From the NCBI GenBank assembly GCA_965247055.1, contig CBDFGE010000002.1, forward strand, positions 1 to 64,000: a stretch of 64,000 bases of DNA, read 5' to 3'. The notes beneath the pieces are model-generated. The model was not told where the DNA came from. It did not search any database and worked only from the letters and a program-made list of their open reading frames with translations. Below are positions 51,624 through 60,103 of this stretch, piece by piece; positions within the stretch are counted from its first letter, which is position 1; every line of letters starts with the position of its first letter. The DNA is from CBDFGE01 sp965247055 (lineage in GTDB: Bacteria; Chloroflexota; Dehalococcoidia; Lucifugimonadales; JAGWBF01). The position numbers and the translations under genes are program-made.

Positions 51624-52532
51624 CTATCCGTTCAGCCGTTGGGCGTGGGCCACCGCCTGGTCGTAGCAGTTGGCGATGTAGTACTCGGCTATCTCGTCGG
51701 CGGTGGTCTGCCAGACTCCGTCGTGGGACATGATGTAGTCCAGCACCTGGTCCAGGTACCTGACCCGGTGGGGCTGGCCGATACGGTAGGGGTGTAGGGC
51801 GATGCACATCACTCGCCCGCTCTCCTCACCTTCCCTGTAAAGCTGGTCGAACTGGTCTTTGCATATCCGGGCGAAGTACTCTCCCTCGTGGTGCTGCCGG
51901 AAGATGGGCACGTCGTTCAGCTCGATGGAGTAGGGCACTGAGACCAGCTTGCCCGACTTTACCTTGATGGGCACCGGCTGGTCGTCGTGCATCCAGTCGG
52001 TGTGGTAGATCAGCCCTGCCTCGGCCATCAGGTCCGGCGTTGACGCCGAGTTAGCCATAGCGGGTCCCAGCATGCCCTTGAGCTGCTTTCCCGTGTGACG
52101 CCTCAGCGTCTCGATGGAGTCCCTGTAGAACTCCCTCTCCTCCTCCTCGGAGTGGACGTAGAGGTAGCGCGTGTTGTAGATGCCGTGGCTCATGAAGTCG
52201 TAGTCCCGCTGTACCATCGCCTCGGCGATCTCGGGGTAGTGCTCTAGCACCGCCAGGTTGAGGGACACGCAGCACCTGATGCTGTGCTTGTCCAGGACAT
52301 CCAGCATCCGCCAGAAGCCCACCCGGTTCCCGTAGTCCCGGTAGGAGTACTGCTGGGCGTCTGGGGAGGGCATCCGGGGCCAGGGGCTGCGAAGACCCTC
52401 GTAAACCGGAGTGTACTCGTAGTGCTCCACGTTGGGGGAGATCCAGAGGGCCACCCGGGCCCCGTTGGGCCACCTGATGGTGGGCCGGTCGATGATGGGG
52501 CTGTAGTCTACCCGGTCCGGTGGTAGCGGCAT
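51624..52532 (-). CDS. Polysaccharide-deacetylase family protein (PuuE-like), copy 2
   Basis: About 302 residues from the ATG at 52532 (GAGGAGG 8 bp before). RVGFWRMLDVLDKHSIRCCV, YDFMSHGIYNTRYL and LHPYRIGQPHRVRYLDQVLD align with copy 1, showing a tandem duplication with considerable divergence. First gene of the leftward operon with copy 1, the LLM enzyme and perhaps the downstream hypothetical gene. Two copies may form a heteromer or act on related substrates. Confidence 0.85.
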   Translation of the reverse strand: MPLPPDRVDYSPIIDRPTIRWPNGARVALWISPNVEHYEYTPVYEGLRSPWPRMPSPDAQQYSYRDYGNRVGFWRMLDVLDKHSIRCCVSLNLAVLEHYPEIAEAMVQRDYDFMSHGIYNTRYLYVHSEEEEREFYRDSIETLRRHTGKQLKGMLGPAMANSASTPDLMAEAGLIYHTDWMHDDQPVPIKVKSGKLVSVPYSIELNDVPIFRQHHEGEYFARICKDQFDQLYREGEESGRVMCIALHPYRIGQPHRVRYLDQVLDYIMSHDGVWQTTADEIAEYYIANCYDQAVAHAQRLNG

Positions 52533-52631
52533 GGGAAGTGCCTCCTCGAGGGCTGCGGCCCCGGTGGCAGCCACCCCGGTCCCCTTCGACCCCGCCCGTG
52601 ACCCCTGCCTGGCCGCCCACCGGCAAGGGTA

Positions 52632-52665
52632 GGATACTTGGCACCGTATACGGTGTCAAGTATCC
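52632..52665. promoter_or_regulatory. 34-bp palindrome forming a symmetric promoter
   Basis: Two 17-base arms with a single mismatched pair meet at the centre of 52648/52649 (GTATAC core). Each strand can read TTGRCA, 17 bp, TATCC within it: leftward TTGACA for the deacetylase operon, rightward TTGGCA. It sits between divergent catabolic genes and is a strong operator candidate. Confidence 0.6.
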
Positions 52666-52676
52666 CGAAACCATCG

Positions 52677-52705
52677 TTGACATGGCCGTGGCGCCACGCT
52701 ACAGT
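52677..52705 (+). promoter_or_regulatory. Promoter of alpha/beta hydrolase gene
   Basis: TTGACA (52677-52682), 17-bp spacer, TACAGT (52700-52705), 60 bp before the ATG at 52766. Confidence 0.6.
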
Positions 52706-52765
52706 GGGGCGGCGCGGTCGGACCTTCGGTGGCCGGAGGCACCTGCGCCCATGAAAGGGGGAACG

Positions 52766-53629
52766 ATGTCGGTAGCGGAACTGGGACCACTGGCCGGGGA
52801 CATAGTGCTGAGTAACGGCCTGCAGATGCGCTATTACGATTGGCCCGGCCCGGAGCCTGTTCTCGTGCTGCTTCATCCCTCTTCGGGGTACGGGCGTATG
52901 TGGGACGTAACGGCGCGCCTCCTTGGCGGGCAGTTTCGGGTCCTTGCCCCGGACCAGAGGGGACACGGGGACACCGGCCGGCCCGACGCCAGCTACTCTG
53001 CTGAGGAGTACGCCGAGGACCTCCATCTCCTCCTGGAGGCGCTGGGCTTGCCGAGAGCTGTGGTGGCGGGACACTCCCTGGGTGGGCGGGTGGCCCAGGT
53101 CTTCGCGGCCATCTATCCCCAACAGGCCCAGGCCATCATCCTGGTCGGCGGCCCCCACTACAGCAACTTCTTCCAGGAGCGGCACCGGGCGAACGCCGTC
53201 CTGGAGGGGGCGGAGAGAATGCGAGCCTCCCAAAGCGAGTTTGCCGGCGGGGAGGCGGCCCTGGCCTATCTGAGAGGGTTCCGTCCCAACGATTCGGAGG
53301 AGGCGAGGCGGCACCGCGTCGAGCACAACACCAGGCCGCTCCCGGGCGGGGGAGTGGCTTTCAAGTACGACATAGTCCGGGTGGCCCAGGGCCTTACCCA
53401 CATGGCCGATAACCTGGGAGTCTACGCCAGGAGCGTCACCTGCCCCGTGGCCGTCGTGCGGGGCTCTCGGAGCAGCCATCTGACCAGGGAGGAGGCGGAG
53501 AGGATCGCCGCTTTCTGGAGGGACTGTCGCATTGTGGAGGTGGACGGGGACTATGCCCTGGAGGTGGAGAACCCTCACGGGCTGGCCCAGGCCATTCTGG
53601 AGTTCACCCGCGTGCACATCCACGCCTAG
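52766..53629 (+). CDS. Alpha/beta hydrolase
   Basis: About 287 residues; AAAGGGGGA precedes the ATG. LHPSSGYGRMW holds the oxyanion-hole region, VVAGHSLGGRVAQ (about 98-110) the nucleophilic Ser, and a His in ENPHGLAQAI (near 275) completes the triad. The PDQRGHGDTGRPD segment is typical of C-C or ester hydrolases of aromatic catabolism. It is divergent from the deacetylase/LLM operon and shares its control region. Confidence 0.9.
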   Translation: MSVAELGPLAGDIVLSNGLQMRYYDWPGPEPVLVLLHPSSGYGRMWDVTARLLGGQFRVLAPDQRGHGDTGRPDASYSAEEYAEDLHLLLEALGLPRAVVAGHSLGGRVAQVFAAIYPQQAQAIILVGGPHYSNFFQERHRANAVLEGAERMRASQSEFAGGEAALAYLRGFRPNDSEEARRHRVEHNTRPLPGGGVAFKYDIVRVAQGLTHMADNLGVYARSVTCPVAVVRGSRSSHLTREEAERIAAFWRDCRIVEVDGDYALEVENPHGLAQAILEFTRVHIHA

Positions 53630-53696
53630 GAATTGCCCCCAGCAGGACTGGCGTTAGGCCGCCTGGGCTTTGAAACGTGGCCGCCTTACCGAGCCA

Positions 53697-53725
53697 TTGA
53701 CTTCGCGCCTCCGCGTATGTATAAC
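53697..53725 (+). promoter_or_regulatory. Promoter of aminotransferase gene
   Basis: TTGACT (53697-53702), 17-bp spacer, TATAAC (53720-53725). Leader of about 90 nt before the GTG at 53825. Confidence 0.6.
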
Positions 53726-53824
53726 ATTGGAGGAGTAAATCGTAGCGAGCGAGCGCGGTTATCTAGCTGGAATGATAGCTAGGGCCGTGGAACCCTTTCT
53801 ACTCTAGGACAGGAGGCTGCTAAC

Positions 53825-54766
53825 GTGACACAGGGCAAAGAGCGGATGGTGTACGTGAATGGGAAGCTGGCCCCGGAGAGCCAGGCTGTCATCTCGGCGC
53901 TGGACCGGGGCTTTCGCTGGGGCGACGCCGTATACGAGGTGGCCCGCACCTTTGGCGGTAAGCCCTTCAAGCTGCGGGCCCACCTGGACCGGCTATACCG
54001 CTCCCTTCGCTACACCAGGATCGACCCGGGAATGTCCGAGGACGAGATGGAACGGGCCACCATGGAAGTGGTGGAGGCCAACCGGGGCCTCCTCGGGCCC
54101 AACGACGACTTCACCGTCAACCAGGTGGTAAGCCGCGGCCTGGTGGAGCCATCCCTGGAGCACGGGGCCAACGTCGCTATCTACTGTCTGCCGGTACACT
54201 TCCTGGAGTTCGCCAGGGAGTTCGCCATGGGGGTGCGGCTTATCACCCCCGCGACCCGGAGGAACCCGCCCACCAGCCTCTCCCCCAAGGCGAAGATAAG
54301 TAACAAGATGAACCACTTCATCGCCGAGTTCGAGGCCAAGGGTGTGGACCCGGGTGCAATGGCCTTGATGCTCGACCTGGATGGGAACATTACCGAGGCC
54401 GCCGGTGGCAACTTCATGTTCGTGGAAGACGGCCGTATCAAGGTGCCCAACCGGCGCCATGTGTTGCCTGGGATCAGCATGGAGACGCTCTTGGAGCTGG
54501 CGGAAAACCAGGGCATCCCGGTGGACGAGGGAGACTACACGACCTTTGACGTCTACCAGTCCGAGGAGGCGTTCCTTTCCAGCACTAGCTACTGCCTGCT
54601 GCCTGTCACAAGCCTCAACGGTTGGACCGTCGGAACAGGTGAGCCCGGCCCCATAGCCCGGGGCCTGCTCGCATCATGGGGCGACATGGTGGGAGTCAAC
54701 GTGGTGGACCAGGCGATGAGCCATATTCCCATGGGAGAGCGAGAGGCCCTGTCCAGGAAGGTCTAG
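53825..54766 (+). CDS. ilvE: Class IV aminotransferase (branched-chain type)
   Basis: A 313-residue PLP enzyme, GTG start with AGGAGG 9 bp before. FRWGDAVYEVARTFGGKPFK (about 30-49), then SPKAKISNKMNHFIAEFEAK with the PLP Lys, ITEAAGGNFMFVEDGRI and VLPGISMETLLELA are the fold-type IV landmarks. BCAT, D-amino-acid aminotransferase and ADC lyase share this fold; the pattern fits BCAT/D-AAT equally well. Single gene. Confidence 0.85.
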   Translation: MTQGKERMVYVNGKLAPESQAVISALDRGFRWGDAVYEVARTFGGKPFKLRAHLDRLYRSLRYTRIDPGMSEDEMERATMEVVEANRGLLGPNDDFTVNQVVSRGLVEPSLEHGANVAIYCLPVHFLEFAREFAMGVRLITPATRRNPPTSLSPKAKISNKMNHFIAEFEAKGVDPGAMALMLDLDGNITEAAGGNFMFVEDGRIKVPNRRHVLPGISMETLLELAENQGIPVDEGDYTTFDVYQSEEAFLSSTSYCLLPVTSLNGWTVGTGEPGPIARGLLASWGDMVGVNVVDQAMSHIPMGEREALSRKV

Positions 54767-55102
54767 TCGGTGCTCTTCCAGGGTACCTCTACTTATTAGT
54801 GCGGCTTTGCCAGGCGCAGGTCTGTTACTATCTGAGGTCGTGGGGAAGCTTGCGCCCTTGCCCTGCGGTCAGAGGCCGGGAATAAAAGTGCTGGGCCGCA
54901 CTTTTGAAGAGAGGAACACTTGCCTTGGTTATAGCCCCCAGGTCCGTTGCCGAAAAGTGTTTTTATATGGATGATGCCAAGCTGCGGCCCAGCGACACTA
55001 CCCTAGACGATTTCGGCTGCAGAAGTCAATTCATTTTATAAGCGAAAATCGGCAAATTTGTGAAGGGCGCAGGAGTCACGGCTACCGGGGGCCGGTCCGC
55101 CC
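54767..55102. other. Intergenic region with bidirectional terminator
   Basis: No gene is seen. A perfect 8-bp stem, AAAAGTGC (54884-54891) with GCACTTTT (54898-54905), would terminate transcription from either side. The AT-rich stretch 54950-55060 shows no clear promoter pair. Confidence 0.5.
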
Positions 55103-55486
55103 GTGCTCCGGTGGCGGGTAAGAGAGGGCGGAGTCCTCCAGATGTGGTCAGGCATCACTATGGCAGGTCGTAACGTGCCAGGCGAGGCGGGCTCGGGAGT
55201 GTGGTCGCTACTCCGTGGCAGGGTGGACGGTGGGAGGTGGGCCCGGGAGGATGCCGGCTACGGAGAGCTTGCGGAGTGGTCCGATTTCCCCGACTTCGAG
55301 CACTACATGGGTGCCATGCCCTTTCCTTACGACATCGAGCCAGCGATGAACTACTACGAAGCCGCCCGGGCCGGTGCCTCTAACCTGGGCTTCATGTTCA
55401 GCCACCAATACTACGCGGCCGGCTTCCTTGAGTCCGTATACGAGGTCTGGAAGGCCGGCCCTCCCCGAAAGGAACAAGGGGTTTAG
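55103..55486 (+). CDS. Hypothetical protein
   Basis: Up to 127 residues; the credible part is the last 70 (DFEHYMGAMPFPYDIEPAMN, YYEAARAGASNLGFMFSHQY), which is rich in Tyr/Phe and looks like a folded domain. The N-terminal 55 residues are doubtful. No family is recognised; it may be the tail of a larger gene. Confidence 0.4.
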   Translation: MLRWRVREGGVLQMWSGITMAGRNVPGEAGSGVWSLLRGRVDGGRWAREDAGYGELAEWSDFPDFEHYMGAMPFPYDIEPAMNYYEAARAGASNLGFMFSHQYYAAGFLESVYEVWKAGPPRKEQGV

Positions 55487-55487
55487 A

Positions 55488-55534
55488 GGTGCCCCCCAGA
55501 GGCGCGCCGCCAGGGCGCACCCCCAGGGGGCACC
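55488..55534. repeat. Very GC-rich inverted repeat
   Basis: GGTGCCCCC (55488-55496) pairs with GGGGGCACC (55526-55534); the loop is itself GC-rich with internal GGCGCGCC. Followed by a C8 run. It may be a stable hairpin or a copy of an interspersed repeat; no second copy was found in the window. Confidence 0.5.
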
Positions 55535-55642
55535 CCCCCCGGACCCCGCGCCCACGACGACGACCCAGTAGTTCACGCCGCTTCCCTTTGGCACGCAGCG
55601 GTTCCATCCAGGGACCTGGGTCCGCTCCATCCGATGCCGGGG

Positions 55643-55963
55643 CTACCGTATCACCGATTTTGGAGTGGGCTCAACCCGGGTGATGACGGTCCCCTCCAGG
55701 TCCAGGAGGTCGGGTATCAGGGGGGAGTACCTCTCCTTCCAGTCAGCGCTTTCGTAGACCGCTTCGTATTGCAGTTTCCTCTGCTCGTCGCTGTCGAAGC
55801 GGCGTATCCAGATGTAAAGGTCTTCGTCTTGCTGGCCCACGAAGCTCCCGACGATCACCATACCTTTGGAGATCTGGAAAGGGATGATCTGCTCTTCCAT
55901 CAGTTTGACCCACGCGTCCCTTTGTCCGGGACGCGTACGGTACTGCCTGATCTCGAAAAACAT
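55643..55963 (-). CDS. NIPSNAP-family protein
   Basis: About 106 residues from the ATG at 55963 (AGGAGG upstream). MFFEIRQYRTRPGQRDAWVK and LYIWIRRFDSDEQRKLQYEA are the signature of NIPSNAP proteins, small ferredoxin-fold dimers related to antibiotic monooxygenases. Often linked to catabolic genes; no defined reaction. Confidence 0.85.
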   Translation of the reverse strand: MFFEIRQYRTRPGQRDAWVKLMEEQIIPFQISKGMVIVGSFVGQQDEDLYIWIRRFDSDEQRKLQYEAVYESADWKERYSPLIPDLLDLEGTVITRVEPTPKSVIR

Positions 55964-56233
55964 AGCTGCCTCCTGAGTAGTGGGCTGGTGCGAACCGGGG
56001 ACGGCGCGAGTCACCCTCCGGCCAGACCTACATGCAGGCGGGCTGGCGCGTCCACTCCGTGGGAGGATTGTACCTGGGTAGGCCACCCCGGTCAATCCGG
56101 CCGGCTCCTGCCGGGGTAAGATCACTGTGGGACTGGACACCCCCTGGGACGGGGATATGGTACCCTCGGGTGCGGTGGCCGGCGGTTCGAGGCGCGCCCC
56201 TCTGGTTCGAGACATCCGGCGAAGGTCATACCC

Positions 56234-57592
56234 CTGAGACGCTACATTCTACCCGGCCTTCTGTGCCTGCTGGCTGGCATTGGCGCCGCTTGCGCTGGTG
56301 CAGCTACCCCAACCCCCATACCGCGGCCGACGCCTACCACTAGCGCGACTGTCACCGCGCCGATCGCGGGAATTGCCACCCGTGCGCTTCCCACGCCCTC
56401 TCCCACGCGTGCACAGGTTCCCCTCACCCCGACCGCCGCCCCCTTTCCCTCGGCTACGCTGACATCGACACCTGCTCCCGGGGCCGCTCCCACGCCCAGT
56501 CCGACCCCTGGCCCGGCGTCCTCACCCACCCCCGAGGCGGCCCCGCCGGTGTTTGAGCAGCTACTCCGTCTCGTCCCTGACACGGCCTCGGCGCGTGCCC
56601 TCGTGCTGATAAACGACTACGCGATGGTCCGGGACCTTTTCCGTATCCCGCTGCCCGGGCCAGATGCCGGTGTCGAGGACCTGGATAGGTACCTCGAGGC
56701 CCTGATAGGCCTGCCCGGCGAGGTGGATGTGCCCAACCTGCCCCATGGCCCCTTTATCAGTGGACATAACGTCTACGGTCGTACCGTCTGGCAGAACCGC
56801 CGGGTTCTGGGCTTCGACGTGCGCAACGTACACCAGTCCGTGGAGGCGGGCGTTCCTCCCCAGGTGCTGGAGATAGTGCGTGGGCGGTTTGACCCAGAGG
56901 CCAGCGCCCGGGCACTCATTTCGTGCTCCGGCTGCCCTACGCCCGACCTGGAGCGGCACCTGGGCGTCGTGTACTATGGATGGGGTGACGACTTCGAGCT
57001 GGACCTGGGCATGCGCCTGGCCGCACCCGCCTTCGATGCGCTGGGGCGGGGCGGCCGGCTGGCGGTGCAGAACCGCGTGGTCTACCGGACCGTGGAGACC
57101 GCGGGGATGAGGGCCCTGATCGAGGCCGGATTGGGGGAGCGGCCGTCTCTGGCGGACGTGGAATCTTTCCGGCTTCTGGCCGTCGGGCTGGCCAGGATGG
57201 GTGCTTACAGTGTCCTGCTCAGCGACCGGACTCAGGCGAGTGGAGGTGGCGATAGCCCGTTCCCCCCTGAGCCCGAGGGGACACCGGTGCTGCGTCCGTA
57301 TGTGGCGCTGGGATCGGGTGCGGGGGTGGATGAGCAGGGGCCCTATATGGTCCTGGCCTTGGTCCACGCCGACTCGGGTCTCGCGGAGGAGAACACGGTC
57401 CTGCTGCGTCGCAGGATCGAGGAGGCGAGGAGCTACATCGCCCAGCAACCCTGGGCCCGGATTTTCGACGTCGACCGGCTTGAAGTGCGGGCCGACGGGC
57501 CTCTGCTTCTGGCGAAGCTAAGGAAGGAGCCCCTCGGCTTTCTCTGGGGCCAGTTCTTCTACAACAACGACCCTCTCATTCTGCACGAGTAG
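56234..57592 (+). CDS. Putative lipoprotein of unknown function
   Basis: About 452 residues. The signal LRRYILPGLLCLLAGIGAAC has a lipobox Cys at about residue 20; then a 90-residue Pro/Thr/Ala linker and a 340-residue domain (LVLINDYAMVRDLFRIPLPG ... VVYYGWGDDFELD ... FFYNNDPLILHE). No ATG or GTG precedes the signal in frame; CTG at 56234 is proposed as start. The domain is not recognised. The same linker style occurs in the substrate-binding lipoprotein at 32.7-34.4 kb. Confidence 0.7.
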   Translation: MRRYILPGLLCLLAGIGAACAGAATPTPIPRPTPTTSATVTAPIAGIATRALPTPSPTRAQVPLTPTAAPFPSATLTSTPAPGAAPTPSPTPGPASSPTPEAAPPVFEQLLRLVPDTASARALVLINDYAMVRDLFRIPLPGPDAGVEDLDRYLEALIGLPGEVDVPNLPHGPFISGHNVYGRTVWQNRRVLGFDVRNVHQSVEAGVPPQVLEIVRGRFDPEASARALISCSGCPTPDLERHLGVVYYGWGDDFELDLGMRLAAPAFDALGRGGRLAVQNRVVYRTVETAGMRALIEAGLGERPSLADVESFRLLAVGLARMGAYSVLLSDRTQASGGGDSPFPPEPEGTPVLRPYVALGSGAGVDEQGPYMVLALVHADSGLAEENTVLLRRRIEEARSYIAQQPWARIFDVDRLEVRADGPLLLAKLRKEPLGFLWGQFFYNNDPLILHE

Positions 57593-57631
57593 CGAGGGCC
57601 GCGTCTGGTGCTGCCCACCATTCGCGTCGCT

Positions 57632-58756
57632 TCACAAGATGGTCTCGGTGAGCCGGTCGATGACTCCCCAATCGATCTCCACGCCAAGGCCCGGCCCCTG
57701 GGGTGCGTGAATGTATCCTTCGGGGTCGATGTCCAGGTCCTGCACCAAGCCAAAGTCCGAGTGCTGCGTGGGCCAGAACAGGGGAAAACAGTGGGTGTTC
57801 CGCACTCCCAAGGCGACCTGCAGGTTGGCCACGTTCAGCAGGGAGTTGCCCCCATAGTGGAACTGGACCCTCAGGCCGTGGGCCTCGCAGAGACTGGCCA
57901 GCTTCTTCATGCCGGTGACCCCATCCTTGGCGGGCTCGGCTATGAGGATTCGGGCGGCCTTCCTGTCGATGGCGTTGGGGGCCTCGGCCAGGCGGAACTC
58001 CTTGGCGTCGCTGAGGGCGATGGGGGTATCCAGCCTTCGAGTAAGCTCTGCCAGGGAGTCAAGCTCCTGGGGCCGGATCGGATCTTCGAACCAGTGGTAG
58101 TTTAGCTCGTCCAGGGCCCGCCCCACGTAGAGCGCCTCCTGGAACGTATACGGCCCCGGCCCCCCTGGATCGAAGATCAGGTCCATCCGGTCCCCTACAG
58201 CCTGCCTTACCCTGGTGCAGACCTCCACCACCCTGGGCAGATCGGGTACCCCGTAGTGAAACTTGTAGGTTGTAAATCCCCGCTCCTTACAAGCCAGGGC
58301 ATCTTCCACATTGGCCTCTATCTCGACTTTGAAAAGGGCGGCGCTAACGTAGGCCGGGATCTTGTGGCTGTAGGCGCCCAGTAGCTGGTACAGGGGAAGG
58401 CCGGCCGCTTTCCCGGCCAGGTCCCAAAGGGCCACGTCCACCGCCATGATCGTGGCGTCCGGGACGTCCCACCGGGGGGCCACCCGTCTTAGCTCGTGCC
58501 ACAGCCACTCCCTGTCCAGGGCGTCCTTGCCAAGCAGGAAGGGCCGCACGGTCTCCGCAAGGGGTGCTATGGCCCTGTCGGACCGCGTCTCTGGCTCACC
58601 GATAAATGCGTGCCCCTCCAGGCCCTCCTCGCTGATAATCCGTAGGACCCCCAGGTAGCGCCTGCCGTCCTGGCCCTGTGCCGGCAGGCCGGTCCCCATC
58701 TCCTTCGGCTCCCTGCGCACCACGTGGACCTTGACGTCCTTGATCGTTAGATTCAT
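57632..58756 (-). CDS. Mandelate racemase/muconate lactonising enzyme family protein
   Basis: About 374 residues from the ATG at 58756 (ACGGAGGGT upstream). Enolase-superfamily barrel: the KxK acid/base motif reads YKFHYG (about 162-167), and the metal ligands are visible in LIFDPGG, WFEDPI and IALSDAKEF. It abstracts an alpha-proton next to a carboxylate; likely an acid-sugar dehydratase or lactonising enzyme. The second Lys of KxK is missing, see findings. Confidence 0.88.
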   Translation of the reverse strand: MNLTIKDVKVHVVRREPKEMGTGLPAQGQDGRRYLGVLRIISEEGLEGHAFIGEPETRSDRAIAPLAETVRPFLLGKDALDREWLWHELRRVAPRWDVPDATIMAVDVALWDLAGKAAGLPLYQLLGAYSHKIPAYVSAALFKVEIEANVEDALACKERGFTTYKFHYGVPDLPRVVEVCTRVRQAVGDRMDLIFDPGGPGPYTFQEALYVGRALDELNYHWFEDPIRPQELDSLAELTRRLDTPIALSDAKEFRLAEAPNAIDRKAARILIAEPAKDGVTGMKKLASLCEAHGLRVQFHYGGNSLLNVANLQVALGVRNTHCFPLFWPTQHSDFGLVQDLDIDPEGYIHAPQGPGLGVEIDWGVIDRLTETIL

Positions 58757-58832
58757 GCGGCTACCCTCCGTTTCTGCGTGGCCAGGTTTACCAGCGGATG
58801 CGCCGAGTGGCAGGCGCCATGCGGACGGGGCC

Positions 58833-58861
58833 AGTGTAATGCGGCCTCCACCTGCTGTCAA
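58833..58861 (-). promoter_or_regulatory. Promoter of enolase-superfamily gene
   Basis: Minus strand TTGACA (58856-58861), 17-bp spacer, TACACT (58833-58838), 77 bp before the ATG. Confidence 0.6.
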
Positions 58862-58940
58862 CCTCATGCCCCAATGGGATTCCGCACAGCTCAGTAGGGG
58901 AGAATCGGACTCCTCCCCCGAGCGGGACGAGCACACTCCC

Positions 58941-58969
58941 TTGACCGTGCCGGGGGAGGCACCTACAAT
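58941..58969 (+). promoter_or_regulatory. Promoter of the selenoprotein operon
   Basis: TTGACC (58941-58946), 17-bp spacer, TACAAT (58964-58969). The spacer contains GTGCC-GGGGGA-GGCAC, an inverted repeat that could be an operator. Confidence 0.6.
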
Positions 58970-59043
58970 GGCCCTTGTCGAGGCGCGGGCCTTGCGCGCC
59001 GGGCAGGGTTCTGTTCGCTGAGGCGTGGTTCAGGGGAGGCGTG

Positions 59044-60102
59044 ATGGTCATTAGCAGGCGGGCTCCTACCCACGAGGTGGCCGACTCGGTGGATGCCATC
59101 GAGGAGTGCTACCAGCGGGGATGGACCGACGGCCTCCCGGTGGTGCCTCCCACGGCACGCCGCGTCGCCGAAATGCTGGACTACGTGGGACTTGCGCCGG
59201 ATCACGTGCTGGGCGAGGTGCCGGTGCGCCGGCGTGGCCTCACCGCTGAGCAAGCGGCCGCCAATGCCGTCATGGCTGGCTGTCTGCCCTCCTACTTCCC
59301 CGTGGTGCTTGCTGCCATGGAAGCCCTGTTCCGGTATAACCCCAACTGCGTGCACCACGCCTCTTGCACCACCAACTGCGCGGCCCTGCTCATTGTCGTC
59401 AACGGCCCCATTCGCTCCCGGATAGGGCTAAACTGCACCAACGACCTCCTCAGTCCCGGTAACCGGGCCAACAGTACCATCGGGCGAGCGGTCCGCTTGA
59501 TCATGATCAACGTCTTCGAGCAGCGCCCCGGCCTGCTCGACCAGGGGTGCATGGGCTCGCCGATCAAGCATGGCCTGTGCATCGGTGAGGACGAGGAGGG
59601 GAGCCCCTGGCCTCCGTTCCACGTGTCCCGGGGATTCAGGCCGGAGGAGTCGACGGTATCGGTGGCGACGGTTCAGGACCCGGAGATGGTGTGCAATCGA
59701 TATGGCCTGACGGCGGAGAGCGTTATGGACGGTGCCGCCGAGGTTATGGCCTCTCACGGGATGGCTACCTTCGGAAGCCAGTGGCTCTGGATCGTCGGCC
59801 AGTGGCACGCTAGAATGTTGATGCGCCAGGGCTGGGACCGGCCCCTGATGCAGGAATATATGTGGAAGAGGGCCTGGCGCACCAGGGCCCAGCTGAAGAG
59901 GGTGGGCGCGGTCATAGGCGACGTCACACCGGAGGATGAAACGGCTCGCGTATACTCCGCGTCCTCTCCCGGGGACATCCACATCATCGCTGCGGGGGGG
60001 GGCAGCGGCGGCTACAACGAGGTTGTCATGGTCTACGACGGGGTCCCCGTCACTACGGTCCTGGCTCGGGAACCGGGTCTGGATGATGGAAGGAGAGATT
60101 AG
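59044..60102 (+). CDS. Uncharacterised Cys-rich partner of the UGSC protein
   Basis: About 352 residues from the ATG at 59044. Not recognised as a known enzyme. Conserved-looking features: GWTDGLPVVPPTARRV (about 27-42), a Cys cluster CVHHASCTTNCAALLIVV (about 102-119), GLNCTNDLLSPGNRANSTIG and DQGCMGSPIKHGLCIGEDEE with three more Cys. The C-terminal DIHIIAAGGGSGGYNEVVMV segment looks like a Gly-rich loop. It ends 1 bp before the selenoprotein ATG, so the two are co-translated and probably act as a complex, perhaps with redox or metal chemistry. Confidence 0.75.
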   Translation: MVISRRAPTHEVADSVDAIEECYQRGWTDGLPVVPPTARRVAEMLDYVGLAPDHVLGEVPVRRRGLTAEQAAANAVMAGCLPSYFPVVLAAMEALFRYNPNCVHHASCTTNCAALLIVVNGPIRSRIGLNCTNDLLSPGNRANSTIGRAVRLIMINVFEQRPGLLDQGCMGSPIKHGLCIGEDEEGSPWPPFHVSRGFRPEESTVSVATVQDPEMVCNRYGLTAESVMDGAAEVMASHGMATFGSQWLWIVGQWHARMLMRQGWDRPLMQEYMWKRAWRTRAQLKRVGAVIGDVTPEDETARVYSASSPGDIHIIAAGGGSGGYNEVVMVYDGVPVTTVLAREPGLDDGRRD

Positions 60103-60103
60103 C

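Noticed and set aside
56242..56583. 113-residue minus-strand Gly/Val-rich frame
   Set aside because: It is the complement of the Pro/Thr linker of the lipoprotein and has no independent support.
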